Assembly (NCBI RefSeq): GCF_900182645.1
Contig: NZ_FXTA01000006.1
Coordinates: 62,001 to 126,000, forward strand
From: Flavobacterium resistens
Lineage (GTDB): Bacteria; Bacteroidota; Bacteroidia; Flavobacteriales; Flavobacteriaceae
Direction of reading: 5' to 3'
DNA: 64,000 bases
Part shown: one piece after another, positions 17,307 through 26,614 of the stretch
Numbering within the stretch: the first letter of the stretch is position 1
How the letters are laid out: each line of letters opens with the position of its first letter
Notes under the pieces: generated by a model
Databases searched by the model: none
Seen by the model: only the letters and a program-made list of their open reading frames with translations
Told to the model about the DNA's origin: nothing
Translations under genes and position numbers: made by a program

Positions 17307-18038
17307 TTAGCTTAAAAAGTAATTCGTAATCGAGAACAAATCCTCAAAACCTAATCTGCTGTAAATGTTTTTTCCTAAAGCTGATGCTTGTAATTGTGCA
17401 TATTCACAATCAGCATCAATAGCTTCATTGATGGCATACTTCATGATTTCTTCGGCAAAACCTTTTTTGCGCATTTCAGGAATGACACCAACTCCGTGAA
17501 TTCCCATGATATTTTCGGTTTGAAAAAGTGTAAGGGTTCCTATTGATTTCTCTTCGAAATGAACGAGATAAAATTTGACATTTTGATAATTTGAAATCAA
17601 TGTTTCTTTACTGATTACATAATTAAAAGATAACGGATAAATATCTGACCACGTTTTCGCATCGTCTTCTTTTAAAACTCTTTTAAAAGTAAGCTTGTTT
17701 TCCAGTTGAAATTTTTCATCCAATTTTAAAGCCATTGCTACAAGTTGGTTTCGAATTTCAAATCTATTTTTCTCAAGAATTTCATTTGAATTACTTTCGA
17801 AAATATCCCAATACGGAATCACTAAACCTGGTTTTTTTTCAATTGTTTCCAGAATTTGCGGAATATTTTCTTCTGTAATATCTTCTCGAAACCATAATCG
17901 GTTTGGCCATCCTGAGTTTTTTATTTGACTAAATTCAAATGGATCATTTTTATGATAAGAAAGGAGCGGAGTGGCAACCGTTTTCCAAAGAGTTGTAAGA
18001 TTGTCAATGTTATCTTTGATGAGGTTTATATTTTTCAT
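17307..18038 (-). CDS. GNAT-family N-acetyltransferase
   Basis: A protein of 243 residues. The C-terminal 120 residues carry the GNAT fold: SIGTLTLFQTENIMGIHGVGV, then the acetyl-CoA loop VIPEMRKKGFAEEIM (R/Q-x-x-G-x-A pattern), and YSRLGFEDLFSITNYFL at the end. The N-terminal half is a divergent, partly helical region that may be a second, inactive GNAT unit. The acceptor is unknown. It has its own TAnnTTTG element and is followed closely by nothing on the same strand. Confidence 0.8.
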   Translation of the reverse strand: MKNINLIKDNIDNLTTLWKTVATPLLSYHKNDPFEFSQIKNSGWPNRLWFREDITEENIPQILETIEKKPGLVIPYWDIFESNSNEILEKNRFEIRNQLVAMALKLDEKFQLENKLTFKRVLKEDDAKTWSDIYPLSFNYVISKETLISNYQNVKFYLVHFEEKSIGTLTLFQTENIMGIHGVGVIPEMRKKGFAEEIMKYAINEAIDADCEYAQLQASALGKNIYSRLGFEDLFSITNYFLS

Positions 18039-18062
18039 TTTAATATCAAATTAATTATAAAA

Positions 18063-18070
18063 CAAAGATA
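18063..18070 (-). promoter_or_regulatory. TAnnTTTG promoter element (TATCTTTG)
   Basis: A complete match on the minus strand, 25 bases before the acetyltransferase ATG at 18038. Confidence 0.45.
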
Positions 18071-18107
18071 AACGGGCAATGTGAGGAAAGCCTTTACATA
18101 TGTTGAT

Positions 18108-18713
18108 TTACAAAACTTTTTCGAGATTTTTTCTAATTCGGCTTAATTGTGTTGGTGTAATGCCTAAATGCGAGGCAATATGCAATAACGGAACGCGATC
18201 TGCAATAGTGGGATGTTTCTCTAAGAAACTTAAATATCTTTCAGTTGCATTTTGCATAACCAAAGCAATCTCTCTTTGTTCTTTTTCAATAATCCAGTTT
18301 TTTTCCAAATAGGCAATATAGAAGGTTTTAAGATCATCGTTTTCGTTAATCAACTGGGTATATTTTTTGTAATCAAGAGTGATCAAAATACAATCTTCTA
18401 AAGCTTCAATTGTAAAACTGGAGGGAGTTTGTAGTATTGATGAAACTTTAGAGCATGCAAGTTTGTTTTCGAAAAAAAGGTTTTTGTTATAGAAATTTCC
18501 TTGTTCGTCTGTAATAAAAGTTCGCAGAATTCCTTTTGCAATGAAATAAAGATTTTTGCAGATTTCTCCATTTTCTAGTACTATTTCTCCTTTTTTGATG
18601 GTCTGGAAATGTGTCAGGTTTTCAATCAATTTCCAGGACTTTTCAGAAATTGGAGCGTAACTTTCGAAATATAGTTTTAGATTGTTGAGGTATGTGTCTT
18701 TATTGAAAGTCAT
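18108..18713 (-). CDS. Crp/Fnr-family transcriptional regulator
   Basis: A protein of 201 residues. An N-terminal cyclic-nucleotide-binding beta-barrel (TIKKGEIVLENGEICKNLYF, AKGILRTFITDEQGN) leads through a long helix to a C-terminal helix-turn-helix (PLLHIASHLGITPTQLSRIR). The phosphate-binding motif of true CAP proteins (RGExA) is not evident, so a nucleotide ligand is doubtful; many flavobacterial relatives are orphan Crp-like sensors. It follows the TonB-like lipoprotein gene by 6 bases on the same strand. Confidence 0.82.
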   Translation of the reverse strand: MTFNKDTYLNNLKLYFESYAPISEKSWKLIENLTHFQTIKKGEIVLENGEICKNLYFIAKGILRTFITDEQGNFYNKNLFFENKLACSKVSSILQTPSSFTIEALEDCILITLDYKKYTQLINENDDLKTFYIAYLEKNWIIEKEQREIALVMQNATERYLSFLEKHPTIADRVPLLHIASHLGITPTQLSRIRKNLEKVL

Positions 18714-18719
18714 AGTATT

Positions 18720-19544
18720 TTATTCGAAGCTAATTCTTAAAGTATTTTCTATTCTGGCTTTAACACCTTTGTAGGTTCCTGGTTTCCAATTATTGTAATC
18801 TTTCTTTAGAGTATTTATAGCAAGATTAACTAACTCTTGTTTGTACTTTTTATTAATGCCTTTTTCATTTACCCAATTAGTTTCTTTTAGATTACTTATT
18901 GTCCCATCTTTTTCTACAATAAATTCTATATCAGTAAATAAATCGTTCATACTTTTTTTATTTATCGGTAAATTAGTTTTTATGGTTGTGTAATAATCAT
19001 TTTCAATAGCAATTTTTGGGTTTAGTATTTTTGGTTTTTCATTTGGCTCTAAATCGTAAATACTAATAACTTTATTATTGATGTTAATGTTTTTTATTAG
19101 AATTTTTATTGCATCATTTTCTATTTCGGATTTATAATTTTCGCCATATTTTGCCTTCATTTTTAAATCAATGTAGGCACTATAGCAACCTTGTGTCTGT
19201 CCTTGATATATAACACACCCTAAATCCTGAATTCCTAGTTTAAATTTTTTCCTTTTGAGAACCTCTTTAATTTCTTCTTCATAAGGTTTAAAATCGCAAC
19301 CAAAACATATGGTTTGAACATAAACGCCATCATATTTTGAAAGATCATTTTTTGCCCTTTCAATTTCACCACTGCATAAAGTGTCTGTTTTAGGAACATT
19401 CTCCATGTATTTTGTATAAACTAACCTTGGAAGTTTAACAACTTTAGTTGTATCAAACGTTGATACATTAGATATTTCTTTGTTTTTTTTGCAGCTAATT
19501 GTTAGAAAGAAAAATATATATAGAAGGAAGTAATATTTTTTCAT
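18720..19544 (-). CDS. Lipoprotein with a TonB C-terminal-like domain
   Basis: A protein of 274 residues with a lipoprotein signal: MKKYYFLLYIFFFL then TISC, the Cys being residue 18. The central part is Cys-containing (CFGCDF, GCVIYQGQTQGC), possibly with disulfides. The last 70 residues (DIEFIVEKDGTISNLK, then NNWKPGTYKGVKARI) match the C-terminal domain found in TonB and in many Bacteroidota lipoproteins. It probably sits in the cell envelope. No partner transporter is adjacent, so an energy-transducing role is not supported. The Crp-like gene lies 6 bases downstream. Confidence 0.65.
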   Translation of the reverse strand: MKKYYFLLYIFFFLTISCKKNKEISNVSTFDTTKVVKLPRLVYTKYMENVPKTDTLCSGEIERAKNDLSKYDGVYVQTICFGCDFKPYEEEIKEVLKRKKFKLGIQDLGCVIYQGQTQGCYSAYIDLKMKAKYGENYKSEIENDAIKILIKNININNKVISIYDLEPNEKPKILNPKIAIENDYYTTIKTNLPINKKSMNDLFTDIEFIVEKDGTISNLKETNWVNEKGINKKYKQELVNLAINTLKKDYNNWKPGTYKGVKARIENTLRISFE

Positions 19545-19680
19545 ATAATGATTAATAATCTAAAAGTAAATATATGAAATTATAGAAATGTATTACTAAT
19601 GTAATTTATGTTGTGGAGCTTCTTGTGAAGATTTCTACTTCGGCGCAATGATAAAAATGAAAATAAATCGGCTTAAAAAA

Positions 19681-19754
19681 CATGGCGTTCTTTGCGTATC
19701 CCGCTAGCTATCGGGATTGCGCCATTTGCGGTTAAAAACAAAAAAAAACGCCAT
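19681..19754. repeat. Palindromic repeat with CCCGATAGCTATCGGG-type core
   Basis: The core CCCGCTAGCTATCGGG (19700-19715) differs by one base from a perfect palindrome; CATGGCGTT (19681-19689) and AACGCCATG (19746-19754) form outer arms. A second copy with a perfect core lies at 58558-58573, also between CGCAAAG-type arms. Confidence 0.65.
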
Positions 19755-19779
19755 GAAACCAAAAAGTCTCACAGCGTTT
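19744..19779 (-). terminator. Terminator of the first RND operon
   Basis: AAAACGC and GCGTTTT form a 7-bp stem with a 22-base loop; on the minus strand a run of T follows. It lies about 37 bases after the efflux-channel stop. Confidence 0.55.
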
Positions 19780-19815
19780 TCATCTCAAAAAATAAATAAT
19801 TAACGGGTATGGGTA

Positions 19816-21234
19816 TTATTTCCAGCCGCCTCCGAGTGCACGATACAATTCAGTATTGGCTGTTAATTGTTGTCTTTTTATGTCTGCTAATTCTAATTCG
19901 CTTTGCAATAAATTAGCCTGTGCAGTTAAAACTTCAAGATATTCTGCCATTCCGTTTTTGAAAAGCAGATTGGCATTTTTAATAGCTTGTTGCAACGTTT
20001 TTACTTTTTCCTGAAGAAAAGTTTCCTGTTGTTGCAATTTTTCGTTTACAACCAAAGCATCAGCAACTTCGCTTACAGCAATCAAAACCGATTGTCTGAA
20101 ATTTAAAACTGCTTTTTCTCTTTCGGCAACAGCGATATTATATTGCGTTTTTAATTTTTTATTGTTCAATAAAGGTTGAGTCAAACCTCCGGCAACCGTT
20201 CCAAACAAAGAAGCTGGAATTGTAAACCAACTGCTGGTTTCAAAAGAATTCACGCCACCTTGAGCTGTAATTTTCAATGTTGGATATAAATCTGCTTTTG
20301 TGATTCCGACGTTTGCATTTGCTATTTTTAAAGCTAATTCAGCACTTTTAACATCAGGTCTTCTGCTTACTAATGAAGATGGAATTCCAACTGAATTGTT
20401 GTTTTTAACTGGAACTGAACTTAAAAGAACTGTTCTTTGTTTTGATGTTGGAAACGAACCTGTCAAAACACTTAAAGCATTTTCCTGAATTGCAATATTT
20501 TGCTCCAATAACGGAATCAATTGCGCCGAATTTAATTTCTGCGCTTCAGATTGCTGAATGGCTAATGACGTTGTTTGTCCCGCATCATATTTTAATTTGA
20601 TGATGTTGGTTGTACTGTCATTTAATTTCAGATTTTGTCTCGCAATATCCAATTGTGCATCCAGCATTAAAAGATTATAATATCCTCTTGAAACATTGGC
20701 AACTATATTTGTTTGCAAAGCTTTTTTAACTTCTTCAGACTGAAGATATCCTGCAAAAGCACCTTTTTTCTGGTTTTTGATTTTTCCCCAAATATCAGCT
20801 TCCCAAGAAAGCGTTGCTCCAGCCGAATAATCATCGATATGTTTAGCACCTAAAGCCTGATTTAGGTTCATTCCTGTAAAACTATTGTCAGACGGATTAC
20901 TTGAACTTGCATTTACAGCTAAATTAATCTGAGGAATATTTCCCCATTTTGACTGTGTAAAACGGTATTGTGCAATTTCGATGTTTTTGGTAGCAATCTG
21001 CAAATCATTATTTCTTGCAATGGCGCTGTCAATCAATTGTACAATATCTTTTTCGGTATAGAAATTTTTCCACTCCAAATCGCCAATACTTGCCGTATCT
21101 TTTGAAACAGCTGCATTCCTGAAATTCTCAGGAAATGCATCTTTTGGTGTTTCAATATCCTTTGATACCTTACAGGATATTAAGGTCGTGATCAGAATGG
21201 CGAAGACCACGATTTTGGTTATATGATTTTTCAT
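19816..21234 (-). CDS. Outer-membrane efflux lipoprotein (NodT/OprM type)
   Basis: A protein of 472 residues from ATG 21234. This start gives a lipoprotein signal (MKNHITKIVVFAILITTLISC), whereas the frame extended to 21318 adds 28 residues before it and runs over the small peptide gene. Two repeated TolC-like halves are visible, with RPDVKSAELALKIANANVG and AEYLEVLTAQANLLQSELEL as OprM-type marks. It forms the outer-membrane channel of the tripartite pump whose other parts are encoded upstream. The C-terminus (YRALGGGWK) is the standard OprM ending. Confidence 0.92.
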   Translation of the reverse strand: MKNHITKIVVFAILITTLISCKVSKDIETPKDAFPENFRNAAVSKDTASIGDLEWKNFYTEKDIVQLIDSAIARNNDLQIATKNIEIAQYRFTQSKWGNIPQINLAVNASSSNPSDNSFTGMNLNQALGAKHIDDYSAGATLSWEADIWGKIKNQKKGAFAGYLQSEEVKKALQTNIVANVSRGYYNLLMLDAQLDIARQNLKLNDSTTNIIKLKYDAGQTTSLAIQQSEAQKLNSAQLIPLLEQNIAIQENALSVLTGSFPTSKQRTVLLSSVPVKNNNSVGIPSSLVSRRPDVKSAELALKIANANVGITKADLYPTLKITAQGGVNSFETSSWFTIPASLFGTVAGGLTQPLLNNKKLKTQYNIAVAEREKAVLNFRQSVLIAVSEVADALVVNEKLQQQETFLQEKVKTLQQAIKNANLLFKNGMAEYLEVLTAQANLLQSELELADIKRQQLTANTELYRALGGGWK

Positions 21235-21244
21235 TGTCTTTTTA

Positions 21245-21358
21245 TTAGATTTCTGTACAAGTATCTTTTCTAGTTTCAAGATCTTTTGAGATTCTGTACG
21301 ATATATAAGCGATGCCAACTATTATGGTCACCAAGATTGTCGTTATATAGTTTTCCAT
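21245..21358 (-). CDS. 37-residue single-helix membrane peptide in the RND operon
   Basis: An ATG at 21358 directly follows the pump stop (TAAATG junction) and a stop lies at 21245-21247, giving 37 residues. The first half is a clean membrane helix (ITTILVTIIVGIAYISY) with Met-Glu-Asn before it; the second half is charged (RISKDLETRKDTCTEI). Ten bases later the channel gene starts. Position and topology recall small pump partners such as AcrZ in enterics, but no sequence likeness is claimed. It is too short for default gene finding, so it could be unannotated in relatives. It may also be a chance frame. Confidence 0.5.
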   Translation of the reverse strand: MENYITTILVTIIVGIAYISYRISKDLETRKDTCTEI

Positions 21359-24300
21359 TTATTTTTCTTCGTTATGAATTACTGCTACTGGTTTTCCAGT
21401 AACTTTTTCTTGTAAATGTTGGAATACGATGAATAAAACCGGAATAATAAATAATCCGAGAATTACTCCAGAAAGCATTCCGCCCGCTGCTCCAATACTA
21501 ATCGAATGATTTCCTTGAGCCGATGGTCCTTTGGCACTCATCATTGGCACTAAACCAACCACAAAGGCTAGGGAAGTCATGATAATTGGTCGCAAACGTA
21601 ATTTTGCAGCGTCGATTGAAGCTCTTACTAAAGCTTGTCCTGATTTTCGTTTTTGGACCGCAAATTCCACAATCAAAATGGCGTTTTTGGCGAGAAGTCC
21701 AATCAGCATGACAAGTGCAACCTGAACGTAAATGTTGTTTTCAATTCCGGTCAAGCCGATTGCCACAAATACTCCAAAAATACCTGCAGGGATTGATAAG
21801 ATTACAGCCAATGGCAGAATATAACTTTCATACTGTGCGGCAAGTAAGAAATAGACGAATATCAAACACAGTAAGAAAATTGTTGCCGACTGTCCTCCAG
21901 AAGAAATCTCTTCGCGAGTTTGTCCTGAAAATTCATAACCATAACCTGCAGGAAGCTGTTGTGCTGCAACTTCTTCAATTGCTTTAATAGCGTCTCCAGA
22001 ACTAAATCCAGGTTTCGGAATCGCATTAATCGAAATTGAGTTGAATAAGTTGTAACGTGAAGCGGTTTCTGAACCATAAACACGAGTCAGTTTTACTAAA
22101 GTGTTTATCGGAACCATTTCGCCTGTTTTGTTTTTTACAAAAACTCGGTCAATTGATGATGGATCAGCTCTGTCAGCAATATCAGCCTGAACAACAACTC
22201 GGTAGTATTTTCCGAATCTATTGAAATCGGAAGCCTGAGCACTACCAAAATAAGTCTGCATCGTTTGTAAAATGTCTTTTACATTTACACCTAACTGATT
22301 TGCTTTTTCATCATTAATATCCAATTGCAATTGTGGATAATCAGCTTTGAAACTGGTAAAGGCTACAGCAATTTCTGGGCGTTTCATTAATTCTCCAATG
22401 AAATTTTGAGAAATTCCACTGAATTTATCCAGTTTTCCTCCGGTCTTATCCTGAAGCACTAAATCTAAAGCTTCAACATTACTAAATCCAGGAACAGTCG
22501 GGAAACTGAAAACGAAGAAACTTCCTCCAGAAATACTACCCAATTTACCACGAACCTGATTCATGATTTCGTCGATGTTTTTCACTTCGCCACGGTCTTC
22601 ATTTGGTTTAAGCAATACGAAAACAACTGCTGAAGACGGACTTGTAGAATTTGTCAATAAGTTGAAACCTGAAATTGCGGTTACAAATCGTGATGCATTT
22701 AAACCTCTTAAAGTATTTTCTGCTTCCGTCATTACTTTTTGAGTTCCGTCAAGAGATGTTCCAGATGGCGTGTTTACTGCAATCGCAATAAATCCTTGAT
22801 CTTCTGTTGGAATAAATCCTGCTGGAGTTGTTTTTACCAATATAACAGTTGCTATTGTAATTGCAGCTAATCCGCCTAAACTCAACCATTTTTTTCTGAT
22901 TAAGAATTTAATTCCGCCCACATAACGATTCGTAAGCGATTCAAAACTGCTATTGAAAGCGGTAAAGAATTTTTCTTTAAATCCTTTTTTCACGTAAGGC
23001 GCATTTGCATCGTGAGCACTATGATTATCTTTCAAAAATAATGCAGCAAGTGCAGGAGACAATGTCAGGGCATTAACAGCCGAAATTACAATTGCAATTG
23101 CCATAGTAAAGGCAAACTGACGATAGAAAACTCCCGTAGAGCCTTCCATAAAACCAACCGGCAGGAATACAGCAGCCATTACCAGCGTAATCGAGATAAT
23201 AGCACCCGTTATTTCGTGCATTGCTTCATGTGTGGCTACTTTTGGAGATAAATGTTTATGCTCCATTTTCGCATGCACGGCTTCTACGACGACAATCGCG
23301 TCATCCACCACAATACCAATCGCCAGAATTAATGCGAAAAGCGTTAGAAGGTTGATCGAGAATCCGAATAACTGCATGAAGAAGAACGTTCCTAAAATTG
23401 CTACAGGTACAGCAATAGCCGGGATTAATGTTGATCTAAAATCCTGAAGGAAAATAAATACCACAATAAATACCAGTATAAAAGCTTCTAATAAAGTGTG
23501 TTCAACCTGTTCAATGGATTGATCCAGCGATACTTTTGTACTATAGAAAATATTATGTTTTATTCCTTTTGGGAAATCTTTAGAGGCTTTTTCCATCATT
23601 TTATTGATGGCGATCTGAATATCATTTGAGTTGGAACCCGCTAACTGAATAACTCCAATTACAACTCCTTTTTTACCATTTAAACGTGTTAAACTGTTAT
23701 AAGAATATGCACCTAATTCAACTCTTGCAACATCTTTTAAGTGAAGAACAGAACCGTCAGGATTAGAGCGAATTGCGATATTTTCATAATCTTCTGGTTT
23801 AGTTAGTTTTCCTTTGTATTTGATTACATATTCAAAAACTTCTTTGCTTCGTTCACCAAATTTACCAGGAGCAGCTTCCAAACTTTTATCCTGAATGGCA
23901 CTCATGATTTCGTTTGGTGTCACTTTATAAGTTGACATTTGCGTTGGATTCAACCAAACACGCATAGAATAATCTTTTACACCACCAAAAATACTGGCAG
24001 AACCTACACCCGGAATACGTTTTAATTCCGGAATAATATTAATCTGTGCATAATTGGCAACAAAAGTCTGATCGTATTTTGATTCATCTTCGGTATACAT
24101 ACCAATTGCCATGATGAAACTGTTTTGTTGCTTAGCCGTGATCACACCTTGCTGTACAACCTCTGCAGGCAGTTGGCTTGTCGCTTGAGCAACTCTGTTT
24201 TGAACGTTAACTGCAGCTTGATCGGCATCTGTTCCTAATTTAAAGAACACTGTGATAGCCAAACTACCGTCATTACTCGCGGTAGAACTCATGTAAGTCA

Positions 24301-24523
24301 TGTTTTCTACACCATTTATAGATTCTTCCAAAGAAGGTGCAACAGAACGCAAAACCGTTTCTGCGTTTGCTCCCGGATATACCGCCGTTACCAAAACCGA
24401 TGGAGGCGCAATATCAGGAAATTGCTGTAAAGGCAATTTAGTCAAGCCAAGTACTCCCAGAATCACCAATAAAATGGAAATAACGGTTGCCAGTACAGGC
24501 CTTTGTATAAATATTTTGAACAT
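21359..24523 (-). CDS. RND efflux pump, HAE1 (AcrB-like) type
   Basis: A protein of 1054 residues, the standard HAE1 length. It starts MFKIFIQRPVLATVIS and carries the proton-relay pair Asp407-Asp408 in AIGIVVDDAIVV at the same positions as in AcrB. PLQQFPDIAPP and YPGANAETV in the pore domain and GLLAKNAILIVEFA in the C-terminal half are family marks. The trimeric pump exports drugs, detergents or bile-type compounds using proton flow. The operon order on the minus strand is tetR, adaptor, pump, small peptide, channel. Confidence 0.95.
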   Translation of the reverse strand: MFKIFIQRPVLATVISILLVILGVLGLTKLPLQQFPDIAPPSVLVTAVYPGANAETVLRSVAPSLEESINGVENMTYMSSTASNDGSLAITVFFKLGTDADQAAVNVQNRVAQATSQLPAEVVQQGVITAKQQNSFIMAIGMYTEDESKYDQTFVANYAQINIIPELKRIPGVGSASIFGGVKDYSMRVWLNPTQMSTYKVTPNEIMSAIQDKSLEAAPGKFGERSKEVFEYVIKYKGKLTKPEDYENIAIRSNPDGSVLHLKDVARVELGAYSYNSLTRLNGKKGVVIGVIQLAGSNSNDIQIAINKMMEKASKDFPKGIKHNIFYSTKVSLDQSIEQVEHTLLEAFILVFIVVFIFLQDFRSTLIPAIAVPVAILGTFFFMQLFGFSINLLTLFALILAIGIVVDDAIVVVEAVHAKMEHKHLSPKVATHEAMHEITGAIISITLVMAAVFLPVGFMEGSTGVFYRQFAFTMAIAIVISAVNALTLSPALAALFLKDNHSAHDANAPYVKKGFKEKFFTAFNSSFESLTNRYVGGIKFLIRKKWLSLGGLAAITIATVILVKTTPAGFIPTEDQGFIAIAVNTPSGTSLDGTQKVMTEAENTLRGLNASRFVTAISGFNLLTNSTSPSSAVVFVLLKPNEDRGEVKNIDEIMNQVRGKLGSISGGSFFVFSFPTVPGFSNVEALDLVLQDKTGGKLDKFSGISQNFIGELMKRPEIAVAFTSFKADYPQLQLDINDEKANQLGVNVKDILQTMQTYFGSAQASDFNRFGKYYRVVVQADIADRADPSSIDRVFVKNKTGEMVPINTLVKLTRVYGSETASRYNLFNSISINAIPKPGFSSGDAIKAIEEVAAQQLPAGYGYEFSGQTREEISSGGQSATIFLLCLIFVYFLLAAQYESYILPLAVILSIPAGIFGVFVAIGLTGIENNIYVQVALVMLIGLLAKNAILIVEFAVQKRKSGQALVRASIDAAKLRLRPIIMTSLAFVVGLVPMMSAKGPSAQGNHSISIGAAGGMLSGVILGLFIIPVLFIVFQHLQEKVTGKPVAVIHNEEK

Positions 24524-24534
24524 TGTCGTTTTTA

Positions 24535-25683
24535 TTATTTTTGATTAATTACTTGGGCAACTTTAGTTGATTTTTCAGGTTGAATAACTTGTCCTTCTTG
24601 AAGTTTGTCAATACCGCTCAAAACGATTTGGTCACCTGATTTTACACCATCTTTGATTAGATAATTAACACCGCTTTTACCAGCAATCGTGATTGGCATT
24701 TTGCTTACTTTATTGTCTTTGCTTACAGTGAATACAAATATTTTATCCTGCATTTCAACCGTAGCCGATTGTGGAACTAAAATCGCATCGTCGTGCTGAA
24801 CGCCTAAACGGATTCTTCCTGTATTTCCAGAACGTAAAATTCCGTTTGCATTTGGGAAAGTTGCTCTTACAGTAATCGCTCCGGTAGTTTTGTCGAACTG
24901 ACCGTCAACCATATCAATTTTCCCAGTTTGAGGATACGCATTGTTATCTGCCAAAACTAAAGTTACAGGAGGTAGTTTTCTGATTTTATCACCGATAGTA
25001 TTTCCGGCATATTGTGCTTTGAAATTGATAAAATCAGTTTCTCCAAGAGAAAAATAAGCAAAAACTTCATGAACATCTGAAAGATTTGTCAAAGGTTCAA
25101 CATCTGTAGCTGAAACTAAACTTCCTTGTTTTTTAGGTAATCTTCCAATGTAGCCACTTACAGGAGCAGTTACAGTAGTATATCCTAAATTGATTCTAGC
25201 CGATCCAACCATTGCTTTTGCTTGTTCGATATTTGCAGCAGCAATTTTTTGAGAAGCTTTAGCCGTTTTTAATTGATAGTCTGAAACTACTTTATTTTGA
25301 ACTAATGGAGTCAATTTGTCAACTTCTAAATTAGCGTTTATCAAAGCCGCTTCTGCTGCGTGAAGATTTGCTAAAGCATTATTCAATTGTTCGCGGAAAG
25401 GACGTTCGTTTATTTTGAATAAAGTTTGACCTTTTGTTACATAAGCACCTTCGTCAACATAAACTCTTTCAAGGTTTCCGCTTACTTGCGGACGAATTTC
25501 AACGTCAACAGTACCTTGTATAGAAGCAGGATATTCAGCGTCAGTAGTTGTGTTAGCGCTTGTGATTGCTGCCACAGGTAAAACCGGTGGAGGCGGAGCA
25601 GCAGGTGTCTGATTTTTATCAGCACAGCTGCTTAGTACTAATGCCAGAATAAAGCTGGTTATAATTACATTTTTCATTTTCAT
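24535..25683 (-). CDS. RND periplasmic adaptor (membrane fusion protein), lipoprotein
   Basis: About 382 residues from ATG 25683 (MKMKNVIITSFILALVLSSC), which puts the lipid-attached Cys at residue 20. An in-frame ATG at 25752 would bury the signal behind 23 residues. The protein has the AcrA layout: split lipoyl domain (VEIRPQVSGNLERVYVDEG and VTAPVSGYIGRLPKKQGSLV), helical hairpin between them and a beta-barrel (LRSGNTGRIRLG). It bridges the pump and the channel in the periplasm. It ends 11 bases before the pump start. Repeated operator-like sequences lie just upstream. Confidence 0.93.
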   Translation of the reverse strand: MKMKNVIITSFILALVLSSCADKNQTPAAPPPPVLPVAAITSANTTTDAEYPASIQGTVDVEIRPQVSGNLERVYVDEGAYVTKGQTLFKINERPFREQLNNALANLHAAEAALINANLEVDKLTPLVQNKVVSDYQLKTAKASQKIAAANIEQAKAMVGSARINLGYTTVTAPVSGYIGRLPKKQGSLVSATDVEPLTNLSDVHEVFAYFSLGETDFINFKAQYAGNTIGDKIRKLPPVTLVLADNNAYPQTGKIDMVDGQFDKTTGAITVRATFPNANGILRSGNTGRIRLGVQHDDAILVPQSATVEMQDKIFVFTVSKDNKVSKMPITIAGKSGVNYLIKDGVKSGDQIVLSGIDKLQEGQVIQPEKSTKVAQVINQK

Positions 25684-25772
25684 ATTGGTTTTAATTTGTT
25701 GGACATTCATTTGTTTTAAAATCTTTTGCATTCTGACATTCTCAGGATTCATAATTAATTTAATTAAATTAT

Positions 25773-25985
25773 CTAACGTTGTTAAGTTTAAGTGCGCAAT
25801 TTTCTTATTGTAAGCTGTTTTTTTGATTCTGCTTTAAATCGGTATTAAATCATTTATCACTGTTAAGTAAGAGAGTAAAAAAAAGCTCTAATTACGTTAA
25901 TTAAATTTTCTAACAGCGTTAAGTTAAACTTCTAAAAAAAAGGATTTTTAAAATTGTCCTTAAATTATTTTACACTGTTAAGTGA
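25773..25985. promoter_or_regulatory. Cluster of four TetR-type operator-like sites
   Basis: Between tetR and the adaptor gene lie four copies of a GTTAAG-ended motif: CTAACGTTGTTAAG (25773-25786), TCACTGTTAAGT (25857-25868), CTAACAGCGTTAAG (25910-25923) and TACACTGTTAAGTG (25971-25984). Two are near-perfect TAAC-N3-GTTA palindromes; two keep only one half. A fifth site lies at the tetR promoter. This is as expected for a local repressor; binding itself is inferred. Confidence 0.6.
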
Positions 25986-25999
25986 AATTGAAAATTTTT

Positions 26000-26593
26000 T
26001 TATTGTATTGATTTGATAATACCGCCAATAGCGTCTTTCAAAATTTGATTGTTGATACTTTCCAAAGCTCCATTTCTGTTAATGATGTTGATCGCAATCA
26101 AACCATGAATAATAGAAAAGAAAGTAAAATACTTTTGTTTAATAATTTCCGCATCCGGATTGCTGTTTTTCATGACTTCAGCAATAACTGCTGTGAACAT
26201 CATATAAGGCGAATCTGAAAGCGAACATTGTTGCGAACAGCAATTCATCTGAACTCCGAACATTACCTGATACATTTCGGTATCTGTAAAGGCAAAATCC
26301 CAATAAGCCATCCACATGGCTTCTAATTGTTCTTCTGGTTTTTCAAATTTTGCTTTCGCTTTTTCTAATTCTTTTGCCAGTTTAATAAACCCTTGACCAG
26401 TCAATTCAGTCAAGATAGCATCTTTATTAGAAAAGTATTCATAAATAATAGGGGCAGTATATTCAATTCTGTCAGCAATTTTGCGCATACTCAAACCATT
26501 CCAGCCGTCTTCTTTTACGATGTCATAAGCAGCCCCAAGAATGTTACTTCTTGTCTCTTCTTTTTGTCTTAAAATTCGATCTTTACTAGCCAT
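26000..26593 (-). CDS. TetR-family repressor, efflux operon regulator
   Basis: A protein of 197 residues. The N-terminal helix-turn-helix is standard: LRQKEETRSNILGAAYDIV, then GLSMRKIADRIEYTAPIIYEYFSNKDAI. The ligand-binding half contains an unusual Cys cluster (MNCCSQQCS, about residues 127-135), which could sense oxidants, metals or electrophiles, though that is inference. It is the first gene of the efflux operon. A TAnnTTTG promoter and an overlapping TAACACTGTTA palindrome lie just upstream, pointing to self-repression. Confidence 0.88.
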   Translation of the reverse strand: MASKDRILRQKEETRSNILGAAYDIVKEDGWNGLSMRKIADRIEYTAPIIYEYFSNKDAILTELTGQGFIKLAKELEKAKAKFEKPEEQLEAMWMAYWDFAFTDTEMYQVMFGVQMNCCSQQCSLSDSPYMMFTAVIAEVMKNSNPDAEIIKQKYFTFFSIIHGLIAINIINRNGALESINNQILKDAIGGIIKSIQ

Positions 26594-26614
26594 TTTGATT
26601 TAGTATTAAATTGT

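Noticed and set aside
18720..19544. TonB energy transducer with ExbB/ExbD
   Set aside because: Only a TonB-C-like end is visible; the protein is a lipoprotein and no exbB or exbD genes are nearby.
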